This document shows positions 1 through 9,342 of a DNA stretch of 45,309 bases, in pieces. Origin of the DNA: a virus. A program made the position numbers and the translations under genes. Each line of letters begins with the position of its first letter. Position 1 is the first letter of the stretch. The stretch covers positions 1 through 45,309 of the IMG/VR virus record IMGVR_UViG_3300043313_000945; one strand, written 5' to 3'. Below the pieces are notes generated by a model. It searched no databases. It was not told the DNA's origin and saw only the letters and a list, made by a program, of their open reading frames with translations.

Positions 1-96
1 GTCGCCTCTTGCCGTGGTACCACAGAGAGTCAAATTTCCAGGCCAGAATGTTACTACGCGTGACAGTGACCTAGGGTAACCCTTCGGCCATCACGG
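1..96. other. left end, probable packaging-site region
   Basis: This non-coding leader precedes the small terminase gene. It contains the short palindrome GGGTAACCC (75-83). In phages with this gene order the cos or pac site usually lies next to the terminase genes, so this stretch together with the last 46 bases of the window is the natural candidate. No overhang or terminase-binding site can be identified by eye. Confidence 0.35.
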
Positions 97-606
97 ATGG
101 TGACTATGCCTCGGACCAGGAAAGCCGCTGGCCTCGCAGTCGATCCCCGCAACGGGCGTCGCGCCGACCTGACGGTTCTCGGCGGCGAGCGCTTCGAGCC
201 GCCGGAGAACCTGTGCCCCGAAGCCGCTGCGGCCTGGGAGGACTACTGGGCCGACGCTGTTGCCCAGGTCCACACCCGCGTCGACCGCTCGATCCTGACC
301 CGCTGGGTCACCGAGATGGATCGCTATCACCGGCTACTCGCGCAGGCTGACGCCTCGCCGATCGTGTCGGGATCGCAGGGACAGCCGGTAGAGAACCCGC
401 TCTACAAGATCGCCTACGCAGCATTGAACGAAGTCCGCTACGTCGAGCGCCAGATGGGGATGGGCGCGCTGAACCGATCGGCGCTGGGCATCGCGGTCAT
501 CACCGAGCGAAAGTCCCTCGCGGATATGAACAGCCGGTACGGGGGTGTCGTCGATGACGGTCTCCGCTCCGTCCCGGCCGACGACCCCCGGGTCATCGAC
601 GGCTGA
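97..606 (+). CDS. terS: terminase small subunit (P27-like)
   Basis: The 169-aa protein matches the size and layout of P27-family small terminases. It has a basic N-terminus, a helical central part with conserved-looking WEDYWADAV and a long C-terminal helix containing YKIAYAALNEVRYVERQMG. Small terminases recognise the packaging site and hand the DNA to the large subunit. The gene is directly upstream of, and overlaps, the large terminase gene. ATG 97, GTG 100 and ATG 106 are all possible starts, and no clear Shine-Dalgarno site decides between them. Confidence 0.8.
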   Translation: MVTMPRTRKAAGLAVDPRNGRRADLTVLGGERFEPPENLCPEAAAAWEDYWADAVAQVHTRVDRSILTRWVTEMDRYHRLLAQADASPIVSGSQGQPVENPLYKIAYAALNEVRYVERQMGMGALNRSALGIAVITERKSLADMNSRYGGVVDDGLRSVPADDPRVIDG

Positions 607-2212
607 TCCGGGCTGTCAAGCGTGCGGCTGGGAGCCGGTCCTCGGGGATCTGTGGCCGAGCCACGGAGGTATGGCCGTGGAGTGGATCGAGGACAACTGC
701 ATCTGCGCCGAGGGTGACTTCTATGGCCAGAAGATCGTGCTGCGTCTGGATCAGCGGCGGTTCCTCTACCGGTGGTACGAGTTCTGCCCACGCTGCGGTC
801 AGTGGCACTTCGACGAGGCGCTCCGCGGTGAGGCCACCGGTGGCGGTAAGACGACGTTCATCGCCGCCGTGGTGGTGCTGGAGTTCGCCGGCCCCGACCA
901 GATCTCGGTCCGGTCGCCGAACATCCCGATCGCCGCGGCGTCCTTCGAACAGGCGAACCTGCTGTTCGGCACGGTCGCGACGATGTGCGGAGGCCGGGAC
1001 CAGTCGGCGAGGGAATCTCCGCTGTGCGGGTTCTTCGAGGTGTACGACACGGAGATCAAGTTCGCGGACGGGCGCCCAGGTCGGATCTTCCGGGTCGCCG
1101 CCGTAGCTGGCACGAACGAGGGCGGCCTGCCGTCGCTGTTCGTACGCGACGAGCTGCACGAGTGGGGCGACAACGGCTCGACGAAGGCCCGCGTCGCCAC
1201 GGTCATCGGCAAGTCGACCCGTAAGCGGCGCACCACGCGCGGGTGCGGACGGATCATCAGCCTGTCGACGGCCGGGTTCGACAAGGACCACTCATTCCTC
1301 GGGTCGCTGTACAAACTGGGAGTCAGGGCCCGGCGGGATCCGGCGCTGGCGCCGCGGTTCCTGTTCGACTGGAAAGAAGCTCCGGACGGCCTGGACTACA
1401 AACTCGCCGCGCACCGCGAACGCGCGGTCGCCGCGGCATCCGGCGCGGCCGGGGTGCTGTGGAACGTCGCGGACCGGGTCGCGGACTGGGGCAAGCCGGC
1501 GTTCCCGTCGCACGAGTGGCTGCGCTACTACGCGAACAAGTGGGTCGACATCGCCGAGGATTCGTGGCTGAAGGACCACCCGTCGGCGTGGGCGGACTGC
1601 GAGGGCACCTGGACGTCGGATCAGGCCAACCCATTCGTAGTTGCTGTCGACATGGCGTTGAAGCACGACTCGGTCGCGGTGTCGCGCATCGAGCAGTTGC
1701 CAGACGGACGGTTCGCGATCACGTCGCGGATCTGGCTACCCGATGACGGGCCGATCGATCACCTCGACGTGTTCATCTACGCCAAGGGCCTCGCCGTCGG
1801 TACCGGGTTCGCTGGGGTGGTGTACGACCCGCGGTTCTTCGAGGTGCCAGCCCGCACCCTGGAGGACTCGGGGATCCTCGCGATCCAGTTCGACCAGACC
1901 CCGCAGCGGATGGCGCCGGCGTGCGGCCTCGCCTTCGAGCTGATCATCGGCAAGCGAGTGGTTCACGATGGCGATCCGGACCTGGGCGCGCACATTAAGT
2001 CCGCAGCGAAGCGGGAGCAGGACCGCGGGTTCACCCTCTCGAAGGGCAAGTCCAAGCGGCACATTGATGCCGCGATCACCCTCGTGATCGGGCTGTGGAT
2101 CCTGCACGAGGTGCCCGAGCCGGGCCCGAACGCTCCAGCCACGGCCCCTTCGTCGCCAAGCTCCGCCGCCTCGGGCGCGTTCTTCCGCCCGAGCTCTCGA
2201 CTCGGAATATAG
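554..2212 (+). CDS. terL: terminase large subunit
   Basis: This is the DNA-packaging ATPase/nuclease. A Walker A motif (GEATGGGKTT, near residue 95-100), a Walker B motif (LFVRDE, near 200) and an RNase H-like nuclease domain with acidic residues in VVAVDMALKHDS, VVYDP and HIDAA are visible, as in siphovirus terminases. ATG 554 is preceded by a G-rich stretch (GGGGGTG, 541-547). GTG 545 in the same frame would add three residues. The N-terminal part carries several cysteines, including two CxxC pairs, which is not usual. The gene overlaps terS in another frame. Confidence 0.92.
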   Translation: MTVSAPSRPTTPGSSTADPGCQACGWEPVLGDLWPSHGGMAVEWIEDNCICAEGDFYGQKIVLRLDQRRFLYRWYEFCPRCGQWHFDEALRGEATGGGKTTFIAAVVVLEFAGPDQISVRSPNIPIAAASFEQANLLFGTVATMCGGRDQSARESPLCGFFEVYDTEIKFADGRPGRIFRVAAVAGTNEGGLPSLFVRDELHEWGDNGSTKARVATVIGKSTRKRRTTRGCGRIISLSTAGFDKDHSFLGSLYKLGVRARRDPALAPRFLFDWKEAPDGLDYKLAAHRERAVAAASGAAGVLWNVADRVADWGKPAFPSHEWLRYYANKWVDIAEDSWLKDHPSAWADCEGTWTSDQANPFVVAVDMALKHDSVAVSRIEQLPDGRFAITSRIWLPDDGPIDHLDVFIYAKGLAVGTGFAGVVYDPRFFEVPARTLEDSGILAIQFDQTPQRMAPACGLAFELIIGKRVVHDGDPDLGAHIKSAAKREQDRGFTLSKGKSKRHIDAAITLVIGLWILHEVPEPGPNAPATAPSSPSSAASGAFFRPSSRLGI

Positions 2213-2221
2213 GAGGCGACC

Positions 2222-2509
2222 GTGTACGTGCCCCTGCCCAAGATTTCTCCCGGCGCGCTGACGAACCTCCTCGGCGTGGCTGGCCTGTTCGCGATTGTGT
2301 TCGCGATCGGCTCGCTGACGAACTGGCGGTGGGGCGTATTGACCGCTGGCCTGTTCGCCGTGGTGTTGACGGTGATCGCGCAGGCGCAGCAGTCGCAGGC
2401 GACCCCGGCGGGCGCGTCGGTGACCCCGATCGCCGCTGCCCGGTCGCGGATCGCGGCCGAGGCCGAGCGCGTTCAGGCTGAGTTCCCACGGGTCGAAGCG
2501 ACCGGCTGA
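2222..2509 (+). CDS. small membrane protein between terminase and portal
   Basis: The product is 95 aa with two predicted membrane segments (about residues 15-32 and 35-53). An alanine/glutamine-rich linker and a charged C-terminal helix follow. The GTG start has a perfect AGGAGG five bases upstream (2211-2216), so the start is well supported. I do not recognise the family. Its place between terL and portal suggests a structural or packaging-related accessory, but that is only context. Confidence 0.65.
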   Translation: MYVPLPKISPGALTNLLGVAGLFAIVFAIGSLTNWRWGVLTAGLFAVVLTVIAQAQQSQATPAGASVTPIAAARSRIAAEAERVQAEFPRVEATG

Positions 2510-2512
2510 CCG

Positions 2513-2716
2513 GTGATCTCCATCGGGGAAGTCGAGGCACGCGTCGAGGCTCTTCGCGCTGGCGCTGGCGACGACCCCGAGGCGGACCACGGCGAGCGTG
2601 ACGGCCTGCTCCTCGCCGCGCTCCGAGCCATTGCAGGCGGTCATCCCGAGCCTCAGGAGATGGCGGCTGCGGCGCTGAAGGTGGCGGACGCCGACATGGT
2701 GCTGTGGTCCGCGTGA
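2513..2716 (+). CDS. small acidic protein, unknown
   Basis: The 67-aa acidic, alanine-rich, mostly helical protein starts with GTG three bases after the previous stop. It ends with a GTGA overlap with the portal gene if the portal starts at 2713. No motif is recognised. The tight packing between two genes supports real translation. Confidence 0.55.
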   Translation: MISIGEVEARVEALRAGAGDDPEADHGERDGLLLAALRAIAGGHPEPQEMAAAALKVADADMVLWSA

Positions 2717-4449
2717 GGCCCCTGTTCTTCCCGGCCCGGACCCGCGCGGTGGAAGCCGCGCAGCCCGCACGCGCGGTCGAGGCGACCCCGGATCAACTCG
2801 TTGCCTCCGGTGCGGTCATCGGCTCGTGGGGCCGCGACCCCGTGGACGGGGACACCGGCTGGAAGCTCCACGGCTCTGTCGGCCGCGAGGTCCCGTACTG
2901 GTCGCAGGAGAAGGCCCGCGCCTACTCGATCGCCGCGTACCGAATCAACCCGATGGCCCGCGCCATTATCGACACCTACACCAGCTTCTGCGTCGGCGAC
3001 TCCGGGGTCACCTTGCAGGTGACGAACCCCGAGGTCCGGATCGTCGCCGAGGAGTTCTGGAACGACCCGCGCAACTGCCTACAGATGCAGGATCTGTTCC
3101 TGCGGGATCTGATGCTCAACGGCGAAACCGCGTGGGAGATCATGCAGGGCGCCGGGTCTGGGGTGGTGCGCTACTCCCCGTTCGACCCGAGCTGGATCGT
3201 CAACGTGAAGCTCCTCAACGGCAACCCGCTGTGGCCCTCCGCCGTGGTGCTGGGACAGAACATGACCGCCGGCACTCAGGGCCGGGAACTGTCCGTGGTG
3301 ATGGTCGATGACGCGACCGGGCTGCGTGATGGTGAGGCCATCTTCTGGACCCCATGGAAAGCGCTCGTCACGGACCGGCGCGGGATGCCGTTCATGTCCG
3401 CGATCGTCGACCAACTCGACGCGTACGACACGATCATCTCCAACCTCATCGACCGCACCGCGCTGGCCCGCTACCTCGTCTGGGATGTGACGGTGACCGG
3501 CGGGCAGGACGCCGTGGACGCGTTCGTGACGTCCCGGGGCGGGATCCACATCCCGCAGTCGGGCTCCGTCGAGGTCCACAACGAGTCCGTGGTCTGGGAG
3601 CCGAAGACGGCCCCGACCGGGGCGATGGAGGACTCGCAGGCCGCCGGGACGGTGCTGACCGAGATCGCCGGTGGGGCCGGGCTGTCCAAGCATTGGCTCG
3701 CCGAGCCGGACGGCGCGAACCGGGCCACGTCGCACTCCATGGCCGAGCCGGTACGCCGCCGGGTCGGTGGTGTGCAGAAGACGTGGCTGGGCTACATGAC
3801 CGAGTTGGTGCGCCTCGCGGTGGACCGGGCGGTCGCCGCTGGGCGTCTACCTGCGACGGTGGAGGCGACGGATCCGCGTACGGGCGCGAAGTACCAGATC
3901 CCGGCCAGCCAGACCGTGACGGTCACCGGGCCGGAGATCGCCGCCGCCGACAGTCAGGTCACCGCTCAGGTGCTGCTGAACCTGTCGACGGGGCTGGGGA
4001 ACTTCGTCAAGAACGGCATCATGTCGGCGGCGGCAGCGAACCTCGCCGCCCGCAAGGCATGGGAGCAGTTCGTCGGCGTGCCATACACCGCCGACCTGGA
4101 CGGGCCGAAGACGAACCCGGACGACCTGGCCACCCACATCGAGGACAACAACGGTAAGACCCTGACCCCTCCGTCGTCGGCGACCGAGGCGCACACCGCA
4201 GCCGGTGAGCGCGGCGCGATTCGGCTGCGTGACTACTGGACGCACGGTGAGGGCCTGGCGAAGTGGGCGGACGCCCCGCAGCCGTGGACGACCTTGGAAC
4301 ACCACCTGGTGCAGTTCATGCCGGCGGACAAGGCGAAACGAACGGCGGCCGAGTGGTTCCACTCGGTGATGGGCTTTTGGCCCGGCGCTGATCTGAATCG
4401 TGTTGCGCACGGCAAGCCGCCGCGCGGCCATCTCGTCGGCCCCGGCTGA
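2713..4449 (+). CDS. portal protein
   Basis: The portal forms the dodecameric ring at the capsid vertex through which DNA passes. The protein (about 578 aa) has the usual portal order: an N-terminal part with WSQEKARAYSIAAYRINPMARAI, a central crown/wing region and a long helical C-terminal part with LVRLAVDRAVAAGRL. Size and position after terminase fit. GTG 2713 gives the 4-nt stop/start overlap common in this genome. GTG 2704 in the same frame would add three residues. Confidence 0.88.
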   Translation: MRPLFFPARTRAVEAAQPARAVEATPDQLVASGAVIGSWGRDPVDGDTGWKLHGSVGREVPYWSQEKARAYSIAAYRINPMARAIIDTYTSFCVGDSGVTLQVTNPEVRIVAEEFWNDPRNCLQMQDLFLRDLMLNGETAWEIMQGAGSGVVRYSPFDPSWIVNVKLLNGNPLWPSAVVLGQNMTAGTQGRELSVVMVDDATGLRDGEAIFWTPWKALVTDRRGMPFMSAIVDQLDAYDTIISNLIDRTALARYLVWDVTVTGGQDAVDAFVTSRGGIHIPQSGSVEVHNESVVWEPKTAPTGAMEDSQAAGTVLTEIAGGAGLSKHWLAEPDGANRATSHSMAEPVRRRVGGVQKTWLGYMTELVRLAVDRAVAAGRLPATVEATDPRTGAKYQIPASQTVTVTGPEIAAADSQVTAQVLLNLSTGLGNFVKNGIMSAAAANLAARKAWEQFVGVPYTADLDGPKTNPDDLATHIEDNNGKTLTPPSSATEAHTAAGERGAIRLRDYWTHGEGLAKWADAPQPWTTLEHHLVQFMPADKAKRTAAEWFHSVMGFWPGADLNRVAHGKPPRGHLVGPG

Positions 4450-4466
4450 CGGATCGAAGGAGAGAC

Positions 4467-4853
4467 ATGGATAGGAAAGAAGCCGCCGCGCTGCTCGGCT
4501 GCCCGGTCTTCGAGGTAAGGGCGGTCGCCGACGGGGTCATCACCACCCGAGACGGATCCCAGCACGAGGTGCCGGCTGGTCAGGTCGCGCACTGGGTGCG
4601 GACCAACCCGACGCAGACGCCGCCGCGCTACCGCGCCGTCCTGGTCGAGGACGAGCCCAGCGAAGACGACGAGGACGCCGGACCTGCGGTCGACACTGAC
4701 GGCGACGGCGTACCGGAGGGCACCGCGCTCCAGATCCTTGAATGGGTCGGCACTGACAAGGACCGGGCGGCGAAGGCGCTGGACGTCGAGGCGGCCAAGG
4801 GCGATTCGACGCGCAAGAGTCTCGTCGCCGCGCTGGAGAAGCTGGCCGGCTGA
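4467..4853 (+). CDS. acidic structural-module protein, unknown
   Basis: This 128-aa protein follows the portal and has a good ribosome site (AAGGAG). Residues 1-55 look like a small folded domain (VFEVRAVADGVITTRDG). The middle is strongly acidic (EDEPSEDDEDAG), and the C-terminus is a helical segment ending in KSLVAALEKLAG. The acidic middle resembles scaffold or head-assembly accessory proteins, but no family is recognised. It overlaps the next gene by one base at TGATG. Confidence 0.6.
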   Translation: MDRKEAAALLGCPVFEVRAVADGVITTRDGSQHEVPAGQVAHWVRTNPTQTPPRYRAVLVEDEPSEDDEDAGPAVDTDGDGVPEGTALQILEWVGTDKDRAAKALDVEAAKGDSTRKSLVAALEKLAG

Positions 4854-6607
4854 TGCCTACCGCCGCCGAGTTGCTCCGTGAGGCGTACTGGTCTGAGGAC
4901 ATGCACCCGCGCGCGGGTGCCGGTTCCCCGGCCGGTGGCCAGTTCGCGGCGAGCAGTTCCGGCGGCGGCGCGGCGACCAAGCCCGCGCCGAGGACCGGGC
5001 ATCGGGTGGCCCCAAGAACCGCGTCCAAGACCAACCCCGCCACCGGCCCACTGAAGGGCACCTTGGCTTACGACCGGGCTCACAACACCGGTCCCGGGTA
5101 CGACTCGCCTCACGGCGACCCGCACGTGCACCAGTTGCAGGAGGCGTTGACCCGGCTCGGCGTCACCGACCGCAAGGGCCGGCGCCTGGTCGATGACGGG
5201 AAGCTGGGCCCGCTGACCACGCAGGCGGTTAAGTCGGCGCAGGTTCGCCTCGGGATGGCCCCGACCGGTCGGGTCGACGCGGCGTTCCTGGCCAAGTTGC
5301 AGGGCCTGAAAGCGTTGCCGCCCAAGCCGGTCCGCCGCCGACGTCGGGCCAAGGCTTCGCTGAGCGCAGCGGATCTGCTGTTCGGATCCTCTCCTGCTCG
5401 GGAGGCGCTGGAAGCCTTCAACCCGAACGAGCCCCGCGAACCGCACACCGGTAAGTGGGGCCACGGTGGGCCAGGCGCCGCCAAGGACACCCTGAAGCTG
5501 TCCGGTCGTATCAAGCTCGACGTCGGCGAGCACCTCGTACGAAGCGACGTCCTGGCCACCGAGGACGGCAGCGTTGTCCCGGTGGCTTGGGTACAGACCA
5601 AGTCGGGTCGCACGCTGCGTATCGGTATCGGAATCAACGCGGAGGACAAGAAGCGCTGGCAGGGTGCCGACCGGGGAAACACCGTGGTCCTCGATGAGGG
5701 TGGGGTCGCGAAACTCACCGACGCGATCACCTCGATGCGCGCCGCTGGGCCCGAAGGCATGGCCCGGGAGAAGGCGCTGACCTCCCGCTCCGATGCGCTG
5801 TCCCGCAAGCAGCGCGGCCTGATCCGTCGGCAGTACCCGAACCTCAGCAAGGCGCAGGCCAAAGAGCTCGACCAGATCGATGCGCGCGACGTTGAGATGG
5901 CCTCTCGGATCGATAGTATGCGGGAGCAGAACCATCGCGGGTTTTCCGAGTTGTCGCCGAAGAGCCAGGCCGAATGGAAGCGCGTCGACGCCGAAATCAA
6001 GCAGATCTCGGATGATCGCGGGAAGCTCTACGAGCAGTTCTGGGCCGGCGGCGGACGCGATAGGGGTCTGCTGGATCAGGCGAAGACCCTCGACCGTCAG
6101 ATCGGTGACCTGCTCGACAATCAGGCGAATCTCCACAACGAGCGGGAAACGTCCGGCAAGGCCAAGGTTGGGTTCGTCGCGATGTACAAGCGGCGCAAGG
6201 AACAACTCGACAACCTCATGGAGGAGCGGGACCGTTCGCAGGCCCGTCGCGAGGAGTTGACCGGCGACCCGGTTCCGCTTTCACCGCAGGATGCTGCTGA
6301 GTTGGCGAATACGTCCGCCGAGCTGGAGCGTGTCGACCAGGAGCGATTCGACCTGATCGACGGCGGCGAGTTGGCCGGTGGCGTCATTTCCGGCCGTTGG
6401 GGCGACTTGGCGTACGAGGCCACCATGAACGACCTTCCGGGGGTCAGCTACCGCATCGCGGTGCGCCGACCGAATTCCCCTCCGGATTGGTCGCTGGGTG
6501 ACGACTCGACCGAGACCGAATTCACGGCCCCGGAACTCGACCAGCTCCTGAAGTTGCTTACGAGCAGCGCTCAGGAAACAAACTCGATAGCCGTATCTAA
6601 TGCGTAG
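4853..6607 (+). CDS. head-module protein with peptidoglycan-binding domain and coiled coil
   Basis: The 584-aa multidomain protein lies between portal and capsid. Near the N-terminus it carries HPRAGAGSPAGGQFA, a motif common in actinophage minor head proteins. About residues 90-150 form a PG_binding_1-like domain (HVHQLQEALTRLG, then DGKLGPLTTQAVKSAQ). A second short motif, EPREPHTGKWGHGG, starts another module. A long charged coiled coil fills about residues 290-500, followed by a small C-terminal domain. This position is normally held by a MuF-like minor head protein. A virion protein injected with DNA that binds or remodels cell wall is one reading. No catalytic site is obvious. Confidence 0.6.
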   Translation: MPTAAELLREAYWSEDMHPRAGAGSPAGGQFAASSSGGGAATKPAPRTGHRVAPRTASKTNPATGPLKGTLAYDRAHNTGPGYDSPHGDPHVHQLQEALTRLGVTDRKGRRLVDDGKLGPLTTQAVKSAQVRLGMAPTGRVDAAFLAKLQGLKALPPKPVRRRRRAKASLSAADLLFGSSPAREALEAFNPNEPREPHTGKWGHGGPGAAKDTLKLSGRIKLDVGEHLVRSDVLATEDGSVVPVAWVQTKSGRTLRIGIGINAEDKKRWQGADRGNTVVLDEGGVAKLTDAITSMRAAGPEGMAREKALTSRSDALSRKQRGLIRRQYPNLSKAQAKELDQIDARDVEMASRIDSMREQNHRGFSELSPKSQAEWKRVDAEIKQISDDRGKLYEQFWAGGGRDRGLLDQAKTLDRQIGDLLDNQANLHNERETSGKAKVGFVAMYKRRKEQLDNLMEERDRSQARREELTGDPVPLSPQDAAELANTSAELERVDQERFDLIDGGELAGGVISGRWGDLAYEATMNDLPGVSYRIAVRRPNSPPDWSLGDDSTETEFTAPELDQLLKLLTSSAQETNSIAVSNA

Positions 6608-6617
6608 GAGGTTGCAG

Positions 6618-8897
6618 GTGAGCACGCCGACTACGTGGCGGGACACCGTCATCGCCGCAGTCCACGAAGCCGCCGAACAGGTCGACCTTGACCCGTACGC
6701 CCTGTTGGATTCCCGGTCCTTCGTCGAGTCCCTCGACCCGCTCGTGGGGCTCGAAGGCGAGGCGCTGGAGCAGGCCGTCGCAGCGGCGGTCCGCGAGGCG
6801 GTCGGGCCGCCGGAAGATGAGAAAGGCGCCGAGCCGACCACCGAATCCGACCGGATTTCGGGGCGGGTACTGGAGGCGAAAGGCACCGACGAGAACGGTG
6901 GCCGCGTCTACCACATGCGGATCATCAAGTTCGGTGACTCCCGCAACGGCCGCCGCTACCCGGCGAAGGTCATGCAGGAGGCGGTGTCCAAGTACGAGGG
7001 CGCGAAAGCCTACGACCACCACCGCACCGCGCAGGAGCTCACCTCCTCGACGCTGACCGGACTGGTCGGCACCTACCGCAACGTGCAGGCCGGCGCTGAC
7101 GGACTGTACGCGGACCTGCACCTCCTTCCCTCGGCGACGCACACCGCCGAATGCCTCGACGAAACTCTGACCGCGCAGGCGGCCGGGAGGCCGGCGATCG
7201 TCGGCGTGTCCCACGACGTGATGGCGCATTTCCAGCCCGTCAACGACGCCGGGCGCCGCCTGCAGGAGGCAACCCAAATTGTCGACGTCCAATCAGCGGA
7301 CGTCGTAGCGAATCCATCCGCCGGTGGCATGGCCGTTCGGGCCGTGGCCGGTGGAACCAACACCGAAGAGGAGTCAGACGTGCCCACAAAGGCTGACGTG
7401 CTGGCCGCGTTCAAGGAAGCCACGGACGACGAGCTCGCCGCGGTTGGCCTTTCGCGGGCACCGACACCCACCACCGAATCTCTCGTCGCGGCCACGCCGC
7501 CCACTCGGGCGGTCGAGGCGGCCGAGCATGTGACCGAGGGCGGGTTCGACAAGAACTCCGCGCTCGGCCGGCTCATCGCCAAGGACAAGCTGGCCACCGC
7601 CGGCCTGTCCGCTGTGTCGGAGTCGTTCCTCGGCTCGCTGCCGGACCGGTTCACCGAGTCCGACCTCGACGGCCGGATCGCGACCATGAAGGAAGCGCAG
7701 GCGCACTACGAGCGCGCCGGCCTCATCCCGCAGGTCACCGCGCAGGTCGTCACCGAGTCCTTCGACAAGAAGGTCAAGGCCCTCGACGCGTTCTTCCAGT
7801 CCGACTTCCAGAACGGTTACAAGTCGTTCCGGGAGGCGTACCTGGACTTCACCGGCCACCGCCCGCAGTTCCTGGACGCCGACCTCAACCGCAAGATCCT
7901 GCGGGAGTCCTTCGCGCCGGACTACGAGTACAACAGCACCCGGGCAACGGAATCGCTGTCGTCCAGCTCGTGGAACCTGGTGCTCGGCGACTCGGTCACC
8001 CGCCGGCTGATCGCGGAGTACAACACGCCGGCCCTGATGGACTGGATGAAGATCGTTTCGTCGATGCCGCCAATCAACGACTTCCGTACCCAGCGCATCG
8101 AGCGCCTCGGTGGCTACGGCATCCTGCCGGTCGTCGCGCAGGGCGGCCCGTACCAGCCGCTGACGAGCCCCACGAACGAAGAGGTCACCTACACGATCGG
8201 GAAGCGGGGCGGCACGGAAGACGTCACCCTGGAGACGATCGCGAACGACGACGTGCGCTCCATCAGCAAGATTCCGTTGCGGTTGGCGTTGGCCGCGAAG
8301 CGGACCATCTTCGACTATGTCTTCGAGCTCGTGCGGCCCGTAGCGGCCGGCGCGGGCCCGCTGGGCACCCTGGGCAACCCGAACATCTACGACTCGTCGG
8401 CGCTGTATGTCGCCGGCCACAACAACACCGCCGCGACCGCCCTGAGTCAGACGAACCTGTCCCTCGCGCGAGCGGGGATGCGCAAGCAGTCCGGGTACGG
8501 CGACGTACAGAACATCCTGTCGGCCACGCCCCGGCTGCTACTGGTCCCCCCGACCCTGGAGGAACTCGCGTACCAGTTGTGCACCTCGGCGGTCGCGATC
8601 CCGGCCACCCCGGCGGGCGCGGCGAACACCCCGAACATCCACCAGGGCCTGGACTACTCGGTGATCGACTACTGGGACGCCCTTTCGGCCACCCAGTGGG
8701 CGGTTGTCGCCGACGTCAACTCGATCCCGACCGTCGAGGTCGGCTTCTACCAGGGTCAGCGCGACCCGCAACTGTTCACGCAGTCCGACCAGACGGTCGG
8801 CTCGATGTTCAACGCCGACAAGTTCACCTACAAGATCCGGCACATCTACGCCGGTGCCGTCCTCGACTTCCGCGGCTTCTACCGCGGTAACAGCTGA
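6618..8897 (+). CDS. fused capsid maturation protease and major capsid protein
   Basis: The N-terminal part of about 255 residues looks like a prohead protease: RVYHMRIIKFGDSRNGRRY, a possible catalytic His in KAYDHH, Ser in VGVSHDV and a final DVVANPSAGG. The rest resembles Mu gpT-like major head proteins, with LVLGDSVTRRLIAEY and YVAGHNN. Total length is 759 aa. GTG 6618 is six bases after a perfect AGGAGG (6606-6611). ATG 6600, which would place that site inside the gene, is therefore rejected. A second start inside the gene (GTG 7380) has its own strong ribosome site. Confidence 0.8.
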   Translation: MSTPTTWRDTVIAAVHEAAEQVDLDPYALLDSRSFVESLDPLVGLEGEALEQAVAAAVREAVGPPEDEKGAEPTTESDRISGRVLEAKGTDENGGRVYHMRIIKFGDSRNGRRYPAKVMQEAVSKYEGAKAYDHHRTAQELTSSTLTGLVGTYRNVQAGADGLYADLHLLPSATHTAECLDETLTAQAAGRPAIVGVSHDVMAHFQPVNDAGRRLQEATQIVDVQSADVVANPSAGGMAVRAVAGGTNTEEESDVPTKADVLAAFKEATDDELAAVGLSRAPTPTTESLVAATPPTRAVEAAEHVTEGGFDKNSALGRLIAKDKLATAGLSAVSESFLGSLPDRFTESDLDGRIATMKEAQAHYERAGLIPQVTAQVVTESFDKKVKALDAFFQSDFQNGYKSFREAYLDFTGHRPQFLDADLNRKILRESFAPDYEYNSTRATESLSSSSWNLVLGDSVTRRLIAEYNTPALMDWMKIVSSMPPINDFRTQRIERLGGYGILPVVAQGGPYQPLTSPTNEEVTYTIGKRGGTEDVTLETIANDDVRSISKIPLRLALAAKRTIFDYVFELVRPVAAGAGPLGTLGNPNIYDSSALYVAGHNNTAATALSQTNLSLARAGMRKQSGYGDVQNILSATPRLLLVPPTLEELAYQLCTSAVAIPATPAGAANTPNIHQGLDYSVIDYWDALSATQWAVVADVNSIPTVEVGFYQGQRDPQLFTQSDQTVGSMFNADKFTYKIRHIYAGAVLDFRGFYRGNS
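7364..7382 (+). promoter_or_regulatory. internal ribosome site and in-frame start for capsid alone
   Basis: GAAGAGGAG at 7365-7373 is followed, after six bases, by an in-frame GTG (7380). Translation from here would give a product of about 505 aa beginning VPTKADVLAAFKEATDDEL. It would contain the scaffold-like linker and major capsid domain without the protease. Nested starts in protease/scaffold genes are known from lambda-like phages. Confidence 0.55.
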
Positions 8898-8915
8898 TAG
8901 GGAAGCGGTAGACCA

Positions 8916-9329
8916 ATGCAGCTCAGCGAACTCTCTGGGAACCTCGGTCTTCAGATCCCGGTCCCCTACATCGTCGGCGCTTCGGCAGCGGCGGGCGGCG
9001 GGAACCTGGTGTGTCCCGGCAAGCTCCAGATCGTCTCGGCGAGCCTGGTCGTCAACGCGACCCTGACCGGTCAGGCAACCAACTTCATCACCGTGTCGTT
9101 CTTCAACCGCACGACCGGTGCGGGCACCATCGCGTGGGCGACCGCGATCGCCTACTCCTCCGGCGGCGTGGTGGCCACGAAGGCAACCCCGGTGGTCCTT
9201 ACGCTATCCACGACGGCAACGGACCTTCAGCCGGCGGCGGGTGACGTGCTCGCGGTGGAAATCACCACCACGGGTACGGGCCTGACCTTCCCCGGCGGCG
9301 TCGTCTCCCTCAACGCCACTTTCCGCTGA
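8916..9329 (+). CDS. probable capsid decoration protein
   Basis: This 137-aa, Thr/Val/Gly-rich, beta-predicted protein follows the major capsid gene directly. Composition and place fit a head decoration or cement protein that stabilises the shell. There is no diagnostic motif. The start ATG follows a purine-rich stretch (GGGAAGCGG). Confidence 0.5.
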   Translation: MQLSELSGNLGLQIPVPYIVGASAAAGGGNLVCPGKLQIVSASLVVNATLTGQATNFITVSFFNRTTGAGTIAWATAIAYSSGGVVATKATPVVLTLSTTATDLQPAAGDVLAVEITTTGTGLTFPGGVVSLNATFR

Positions 9330-9342
9330 TCGGGGGATCCAC

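Noticed and set aside
4628-6205. 525-aa minus-strand frame opposite the 4853 gene
   Set aside because: Antisense shadow in GC-rich DNA. It has no gene neighbours on that strand.
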